From the NCBI GenBank assembly GCA_964624555.1, contig CAZUXB010000017.1:1-45335 (forward strand): DNA of 45,335 nt, written 5' to 3'. Source of the DNA: SXRF01 sp964624555 (GTDB lineage Bacteria > Pseudomonadota > Alphaproteobacteria > Rickettsiales > SXRF01). Below the pieces are notes generated by a model. It saw nothing but the letters and a program-made list of their open reading frames with translations. It was not told the origin of the DNA and did not search any database. Shown here piece by piece: positions 40,759 through 45,335 of this stretch. A program made the translations under genes and the position numbers. Within the stretch, counting starts at the first letter, position 1. The number at the start of each line of letters is the position of its first letter.

Positions 40759-41487
40759 TTACTCCTTCTGTGTTTGTTTCAATAGGTCAAGCTGTTCTTC
40801 TTTTTCATTAGCAATAGTAGCAAGCATGCCCGCAATGGCTTTATCCATCTGTTGCCATAATTTTTCGGTTGAGCGTTCTATACTGCCATTTTTCCATTCT
40901 ATGCGATAGTCACTTATAACAATGTTATCATCGCCTATGACACTGATCATGGATGCCGATTTTTCACGGGTGGCCAGGTGTTTAAGTTTGTTGGACAAGG
41001 CCCCGGCCAGTGTAGAATGTATGGTAACTGTCACCTGCGGCTCGCTTATCATGGCCTCTGCACACTGGTTGGCAGCATTTTCCAGAACTGTGTGCATATC
41101 GCTGGATAATGCTTCTCCGGCAACTTTTTTGGCAATGGCGAGGGCCAGTGTCGGCATATCATTCTTAAGCTGGGCACAGTGTCGCTTATACTGGACAAAT
41201 ATAGGAGAAATACTTACTACGAATTTCTCCAGCCCTTCCATTAAGGTACGCTCAACATCAGCATGTTCGTTCTGGGCCTGGGCATGGCCTTCTTTGGTTC
41301 CTTCCAGGAAACCGCGTTGGTAAGAGTCACGTTCGGCGGCCCTAAGCTCATCTTCACTGAAGGTTGGAGGAGGAGGAGGGGGCGGGGCCACCTCTTCTTT
41401 TTTCTTGTCAGCAAAAGGTTTTTTGCGTACCTCCTTGCCAGTTACTCCAGCTTCGAATTCTTTGAAATGCAGTGGTGATATTAGCAT
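40759..41487 (-). CDS. fliH: flagellar assembly protein FliH (FlbE)
   Basis: 242 aa, probably the regulator of the export ATPase FliI. N-terminal region followed by a Pro tract (PPPPPPPTF at about 37-45), a coiled middle with Glu/Ala/Gln-rich periodicity, and a C-terminal domain IGDDNIVISDYRIEWKNGS typical of FliH/YscL. The caulobacterial counterpart at this place is FlbE. No fliI in the window. ATG 41487 overlaps the end of a bridging frame from fliG. Confidence 0.85.
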   Translation of the reverse strand: MLISPLHFKEFEAGVTGKEVRKKPFADKKKEEVAPPPPPPPTFSEDELRAAERDSYQRGFLEGTKEGHAQAQNEHADVERTLMEGLEKFVVSISPIFVQYKRHCAQLKNDMPTLALAIAKKVAGEALSSDMHTVLENAANQCAEAMISEPQVTVTIHSTLAGALSNKLKHLATREKSASMISVIGDDNIVISDYRIEWKNGSIERSTEKLWQQMDKAIAGMLATIANEKEEQLDLLKQTQKE

Positions 41488-41603
41488 AGCAAAACACCAT
41501 TTTCGTACTCGGTACTCGGTACTCGGTACTCGGATTTTTTCTTACCGAGTACGCATAACCGAGTACGGAGTACCTTAGCAGTGGCAAAAAATACGTTATT
41601 CAT
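41481..41603 (-). other. bridging micro-ORF (40 aa) from fliG to fliH, through a word hairpin
   Basis: ATG 41603, 7 bases after the fliG stop and preceded by AGAGG. It reads MNNVFFATAKVLRTRL and on, open through the TACTCGG hairpin, and ends TAA inside the fliH start (ATGCTAA). It is the only coding potential in the 123-bp junction. Confidence 0.45.
41504..41574 (-). repeat. word hairpin TACTCGG at the fliG/fliH junction
   Basis: Left arm 41504-41533 holds four tandem GTACTCG words; right arm 41545-41574 holds three complementary ones; loop 11 bases. The flanks GTATTTTTTGCCACTGCTAA and GTGTTTTGCTATGCTAA look like diverged copies of one sequence. Confidence 0.92.
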
Positions 41604-41610
41604 AAAACCT

Positions 41611-42642
41611 CTAATATACCAGCTGTTCGCCTTCACTGTCGCTGGCGATAATTATTTCGCCTTTGCCAGCCAAATCCTTAGCCACACCCACCACATACAT
41701 TTGTGCTTCATCGACATCCTTGATGCGGACTGGGCCCATACCGTCCATTTCTTCGCGCATTATCTTACCCGCGCGTTCCGACATGTTGGATAGGAACAGT
41801 TCTTTGATTTCATCGGAAGCGCCTTTTAAGGCTACACCAAGCTTAGTCTTATCAACAGTACGCAGCAACACCTGGATACCAGCACCGTTGATCTTGAGCA
41901 GGTCTTCGAAGGTAAACATCAAAGCGCGTACTTTTTCAGCAGATTCGGCGTTTTTTTCTTCGAGTTTGGCCATAAATTTGCCTTCGGCAGTGCGGTCAAA
42001 ATTGTTAAAAATTTCGGCGATCATCTCAAAGCTGTCGGTGGATTGGCGTTTGGCAAGGTTGCTCATAAACTCCATGCGCAGGGTTTTTTCGATACCATCC
42101 ATTACTTCTTTTTTAACGGTTTCCATGGAAAGCATGCGCATGATAACTTCAAGCGTCAGTTCTTCAGGCAGGTTCATAAGCACACGGGCGGCATGGTCGG
42201 CGCGAATTTTTGACAGCACTACGGCAATTGTCTGCGGGTATTCATTCTTCAGGAAGTTGGCGAGTATTTCCTCGCTTACATTTCCTAGTTTATCCCAAGT
42301 GGTACGGCCGGCAGGGCCACGGATTTCTTCCATGATACCATCCACGCGGTTCTTGCCCAGGGCTTTAACCAGCAGGCGTTCGGTGGAGTCATAGTTACCG
42401 ACCAGCGCGCCGGAGGCCGATACCTGGTCGGCAAAATCGTGGAACAGGCGTTCCACCACATCGGAGTTTACCTGCCCTAAACTTGACATTATGTTGGATA
42501 TTTCGCGTATCTCATCATCTTCCATCAGAGAAAAAAGTTTTATCGCGCTGGCTTCACCGATGGCCATGAGGAACATCGCAGCCTTCTGCGGCCCTCCCAT
42601 TTTCCGGAAATCATCTTTACCATCTTTTGGTGCTGCTGCCAT
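41611..42642 (-). CDS. fliG: flagellar motor switch protein FliG
   Basis: 343 aa, links the MS ring to the C ring and generates torque with the stator. Contains NEYPQTIAVVLSKI and the C-terminal charged helix region FTFEDLLKINGAGIQ (the torque helix), and the conserved DDEIREI near the N-terminus. Normal length. Ribosome site AAGGAAAA before ATG. Confidence 0.97.
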   Translation of the reverse strand: MAAAPKDGKDDFRKMGGPQKAAMFLMAIGEASAIKLFSLMEDDEIREISNIMSSLGQVNSDVVERLFHDFADQVSASGALVGNYDSTERLLVKALGKNRVDGIMEEIRGPAGRTTWDKLGNVSEEILANFLKNEYPQTIAVVLSKIRADHAARVLMNLPEELTLEVIMRMLSMETVKKEVMDGIEKTLRMEFMSNLAKRQSTDSFEMIAEIFNNFDRTAEGKFMAKLEEKNAESAEKVRALMFTFEDLLKINGAGIQVLLRTVDKTKLGVALKGASDEIKELFLSNMSERAGKIMREEMDGMGPVRIKDVDEAQMYVVGVAKDLAGKGEIIIASDSEGEQLVY

Positions 42643-42659
42643 ATTTTTTCCTTTTGCTT

Positions 42660-42689
42660 CGTAAAACGTATTACGTAAAACGTTTTACG
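42660..42689 (-). repeat. word hairpin CGTAAAACG at the fliF/fliG junction
   Basis: CGTAAAACGT-attA-CGTAAAACGTTTTACG: two direct words and one inverted word, including a 16-base perfect palindrome (42674-42689). Same word as at 36823. It occupies most of the 49-bp junction. GAAGCAA occurs on both sides of it (fliF end and before fliG). Confidence 0.88.
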
Positions 42690-42691
42690 AA

Positions 42692-44341
42692 TTAAGATTG
42701 CTTCATTATCCATTGGCGGAGAACACCCATAGTTTCTTCAGGGTATTTTTCCACTATCTCATTTATTTTCGCCATGGATGATGATTTCATACCGCCCTTG
42801 ATGTTGGTAACATTTATCATTTCTTCAGGAGCAGGTGGTTCGAAGCCACCTTCGCCGCCTCCGCCTCCGCCAGCTCCTGGAAGCTGTGGCACTCCACCAC
42901 CGCCTTGCAGCATTGCCATTTCATTAGCAACACGTTCACTCGGAGGCTGGATTTGTTTTACCATTTTTGAAACGGCAGGGCGCAATACCAGCAGGATAGC
43001 AAGTATGGCTACAACCGAAATAATAAGGGTCTGGATAATAGACTGTAACTCAAGGCGGAAGCGTTCAAAGAAGGAAGTTTCCCCGACATTGAGGGAGTCC
43101 TGGGTAAAGCGCATATTGACCAGTTCGATTTTATCACCACGTTTTTCATCATAGCCGATAGCTGAACTGACCAGGGCCCTGAGCTGTTTCAACTCTTCTT
43201 CGCTGCGCGGAGTATATACTTGTTTCCCATCCTTGTCTTCAGGATAGGTGCCATCTACCAGGACTGCAACCGAGATTTTATTTATACTGCCAGCTTCCTG
43301 CACGTGGTTCTGAACGGTTTTGGAGATCTCATAATTGGTGGTTTCATCGGTATGTTCCAGCAATTTGTTGCTGGTGGTGGAACCTTCGCCACCGCTGGCG
43401 CCCTGCGGAAGATTATTGGCGACACTCACATTGTCTTTCCCGGCTTTATCAAGGGCATTTTCCTTTTGGCTGTTAGATTGTACTGAGCGGGCAACCTGTC
43501 CATCCGGGTCAAATTTTTCGGTGTTGGTGACGGTGCGGTCAAAATTAATATCGGCGGCTACCTGTACCCGTACCTTGCCAATCCCGATAACTTTTTCCAG
43601 CAAATCTTCCAAAGTCTGTTGGGTCCGCGACTCGTATGCTATGCGGTATTCGGCAGCATTGCTGGCGGAAGCACTGGCACTTGCATCACCGTCACCGCGG
43701 GCGAGAAGCTTGCCGTGACTGTCAACAATAGTAACTTTGGAAGGTTCCAGTGATGGTACGGCGGAAGCAACAAGATGGGTGATGGCATTTACTTCCTGAT
43801 GTTCCAGTGAGCTGCCACCCCGCATTTTTACAGTTACGGATGCGCTTGGTTTTTCTTTTTCGCGGGTGAATAGTTCACGTTTGGGGATAACCAGATGGAC
43901 GCGAACTGTATCAATACCATTAAGCGAGGCTATGGTGCGTGATAGTTCACCTTCAAGGGCGCGCAGCATATTCACGTTCAGCACAAAGCTGGAACTGCCG
44001 AAACTTTCCGAGCGGTCAAATATCTCGTAACCAACTACCGAACCGCCGGATGGTATGCCCTGTTCGGCCATGCTAAGGCGCAGACGTAATACCTTGTCAG
44101 AAGGAACAGATATTTGCGATCCGCCGGAAGATATTTCATAAGGTACGCCGCTTTTATCGAGTTCGGCAGCGATTTTTGCGCTGTCTTCCATGGAGAGGCC
44201 AGTATATATAGGGGACATTCCGGCGCTGGACATACGGAACGCCATCATCATAAAAAATCCCAGTAAAATTACGCCGGCACCGACGATCAAACCCATTCGT
44301 AAATTGCCAAGACCTTTCATTGTTCCCATTACTGATTCCAT
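42692..44341 (-). CDS. fliF: flagellar MS-ring protein FliF
   Basis: 549 aa, forms the membrane ring on which the flagellum is assembled. Transmembrane helices near residues 15-37 and near 445-465 (IISVVAILAILLVLRP). The ring-building motifs lie between (GVPYEISSGGSQI, SFGSSSFVLN, RVHLVIPKRELF). The cytoplasmic tail has a Gly-rich run (GGGGGGEGG) and ends VLRQWIMKQS, which contacts FliG. First gene of the operon. Confidence 0.97.
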   Translation of the reverse strand: MESVMGTMKGLGNLRMGLIVGAGVILLGFFMMMAFRMSSAGMSPIYTGLSMEDSAKIAAELDKSGVPYEISSGGSQISVPSDKVLRLRLSMAEQGIPSGGSVVGYEIFDRSESFGSSSFVLNVNMLRALEGELSRTIASLNGIDTVRVHLVIPKRELFTREKEKPSASVTVKMRGGSSLEHQEVNAITHLVASAVPSLEPSKVTIVDSHGKLLARGDGDASASASASNAAEYRIAYESRTQQTLEDLLEKVIGIGKVRVQVAADINFDRTVTNTEKFDPDGQVARSVQSNSQKENALDKAGKDNVSVANNLPQGASGGEGSTTSNKLLEHTDETTNYEISKTVQNHVQEAGSINKISVAVLVDGTYPEDKDGKQVYTPRSEEELKQLRALVSSAIGYDEKRGDKIELVNMRFTQDSLNVGETSFFERFRLELQSIIQTLIISVVAILAILLVLRPAVSKMVKQIQPPSERVANEMAMLQGGGGVPQLPGAGGGGGGEGGFEPPAPEEMINVTNIKGGMKSSSMAKINEIVEKYPEETMGVLRQWIMKQS

Positions 44342-44695
44342 GTATTTTTATTCTCCTTGGCCTTGTATTTTTACTTTAGAATCTTCTTATAAACCCTAAG
44401 ATAAACCAGAAAAGTTTATAATAAGTTAAGATAGGGAAAATTTTTCCTACATTGCTATGATAGAATATATTTGGGTGAGTAACGCAAGAGAAATTTATGG
44501 GATTTTTATTATTTTTATAATAATAAAAATATTTAGAAGTTCAATAATTTATTGAGCTTGTGGGCAAGTCTGTTAGTATGAGTGTGGATAAAATATTTAT
44601 CATGCTAATTTTTTTAAAAAAAGATTTTTCTTATAAATTTTTTAGTACTATTTTGCGGCCTGTTTTATAATTTTTCAAAAACCATATGAGCGTAT
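44342..44695. promoter_or_regulatory. AT-rich divergent control region between fliF and coaD
   Basis: 354 bp without a gene. It holds a CtrA-like site TTTA-N7-TTAA (44415-44429), 74 bases upstream of fliF, a 12-bp A/T palindrome (44502-44513 with 44519-44530) and a perfect DnaA box TGTGGATAA (44583-44591). A degenerate DnaA-like TGTGGGCAA precedes at about 44560-44568. Promoters for both genes must lie here, but no clear -35/-10 pair stands out. fliF-type genes are CtrA targets in relatives. Confidence 0.45.
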
Positions 44696-45196
44696 ATGAG
44701 AACTGCTATTTATCCCGGAACTTTTGACCCCATCACTGTCGGCCACATGGATATTATCAAGCGCGCCCTGAATGTGACCGACAGGTTGATAGTTGCGGTT
44801 GCCCTTGATACCGGCAAGGAGCCGGTGTTTGATCTGGCCATGCGTTCACGGTTGGTAGAGGAAGACCTTTCATCTATCATAGGTAAGGATGCCCACCGGG
44901 TAGAGGTGCGTAGCTTTTCCGGCCTGCTGGTGAATTTTGCCGAGGAGATGGGAGCCAGTATGGTGATTCGCGGCCTGCGTGCTATTTCCGATTTTGAATA
45001 TGAGTTCCAGATGGCCTGTATGAATGCCCGTATGAAACCGGAAATAGAGACTGTCTTTCTCACTGCTTCGGAAAATACCCATTTTATTTCTTCGCGCTTT
45101 GTTAAGCAAATAGCGCGGCTTGGCGGGGATATATCGTCTTTCGTATCGCCCAATGTGGCCAGCCACCTGCGAGCCCACTTTGCCGCAGCGCATTAA
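44696..45196 (+). CDS. coaD: phosphopantetheine adenylyltransferase
   Basis: Transfers AMP from ATP to 4'-phosphopantetheine, the penultimate step of CoA synthesis. 166 aa, hexameric family. Nucleotidyltransferase motif TFDPITVGHMDII (9-21), VIRGLRAISDFEYEFQMA and the ISSRFVKQI loop are all present. No clear ribosome site, only an AT-rich leader. Upstream is a long AT-rich stretch, downstream a terminator. Confidence 0.96.
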   Translation: MRTAIYPGTFDPITVGHMDIIKRALNVTDRLIVAVALDTGKEPVFDLAMRSRLVEEDLSSIIGKDAHRVEVRSFSGLLVNFAEEMGASMVIRGLRAISDFEYEFQMACMNARMKPEIETVFLTASENTHFISSRFVKQIARLGGDISSFVSPNVASHLRAHFAAAH

Positions 45197-45212
45197 TACT
45201 TGACTTTATGTT

Positions 45213-45238
45213 CCCTAATGCCTAATCCCTAATGCCTA
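45213..45238 (+). repeat. tandem word repeat CCCTAATGCCTAAT
   Basis: One 14-base unit and most of a second (CCCTAATGCCTAAT then CCCTAATGCCTA). It is read as one arm only; no inverted arm is seen. The word recalls the GGCATGAG/TTAGGG words in flhF. Confidence 0.6.
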
Positions 45239-45254
45239 CTTTAGTTTATGTTTA

Positions 45255-45279
45255 AAAAAATCCCACATGTGGATTTTTT
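45255..45279 (+). terminator. Rho-independent terminator after coaD
   Basis: AAAAAATCC (45255-45263) pairs with GGATTTTTT (45271-45279) around a 7-base loop. A T-tract follows on each strand, so it can act in both directions. Confidence 0.7.
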
Positions 45280-45284
45280 ATTAT

Positions 45285-45335
45285 GGCGGGTGTAGCTCAG
45301 TTGGTTAGAGCGCCAGATTGTGATTCTGGATGTCG
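45285..45335 (+). tRNA. tRNA-His (GTG), truncated by the window end
   Basis: Starts G-GCGGGTG, then TAGCTCAG, D arm and loop, anticodon stem CCAGA / TCTGG around TTGTGAT, so anticodon GTG (His). The first G (45285) sits at position -1, the extra base recognised by HisRS. The 3' part (variable loop, T arm, acceptor end) is outside the window. Confidence 0.93.

Noticed and set aside
44502..44530. A/T palindrome as a terminator.
   Set aside because: It has no GC in the stem and lies between divergent genes, so a terminator role makes little sense.
5660..45238. CRISPR array.
   Set aside because: The repeats are palindromic elements scattered between genes or short tandem words; there are no regular repeats with unique spacers and no cas genes.

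Overview
The window is a chromosomal segment of a deep-branching alphaproteobacterium. Evidence for this: the alphaproteobacterial SerC type, the order nuoE-N / birA / coaX / RNase J / methylmalonyl-CoA epimerase / DUF1467 / proS, a short (431 aa) ProRS, and a Caulobacter-like flagellar order fliF-fliG-fliH-fliN-flbD-flhA with flhF and flhG. The tRNA-His at the right edge encodes G-1, which argues against the Rhizobiales/Rhodobacterales/Caulobacterales clade. No species can be named. A run of 10 Ns inside nuoI shows this is a draft or metagenome assembly.

Layout. 0-8.5 kb: serC and serA (serine synthesis) separated by a broken exported micro-gene and a HepT/MntA toxin-antitoxin pair; then a GST, a prepilin-peptidase homologue lacking its catalytic Asp residues, hisG and two exported proteins. 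8.5-22.3 kb: complex I genes nuoE to nuoN (no nuoA-D here), interrupted by extra genes (small membrane protein, ThiE-like barrel, PH-like protein, HicB-like protein, DedA protein). 22.4-32.4 kb: birA, coaX, a zeta-like kinase, RNase J, mce, a DUF1467 gene and proS, with an accessory block of three unknown genes wedged between the DUF1467 gene and proS. 32.4-44.3 kb: one minus-strand flagellar operon (fliF, fliG, fliH, fliN, flbD, flhA, flhF, flhG, a pseudopilin, a FliK-like protein). 44.7 kb to the end: coaD, a terminator and a truncated tRNA-His.

The most unusual signal lies between the genes. Two classes of palindromic element occur: a GTCAT...ATGAC double hairpin (four copies) plus related common repeats, and 'word' hairpins built from tandem 7-9 nt words and their reverse complements (such as TACTCGG and CGTAAAA). 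In the flagellar operon every junction longer than 3 bp holds a word hairpin, and every other junction is tight or overlapping. At several junctions (nuoI/nuoJ, nuoN/birA, upstream of nuoG, mce/DUF1467, DUF1467/proS) an imperfect direct copy of the junction flanks the insert. It carries a fossil of the upstream gene's end and of the downstream gene's start, often differing only at synonymous positions. At five junctions a micro-ORF starts at or near the upstream stop, reads open through the element and ends at or in the downstream start (or fuses in frame with it). One word hairpin lies in frame inside flhF. I infer a family of insertions that split tightly coupled genes by duplicating the junction, with selection keeping translation continuous. 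I know of no description of this pattern.
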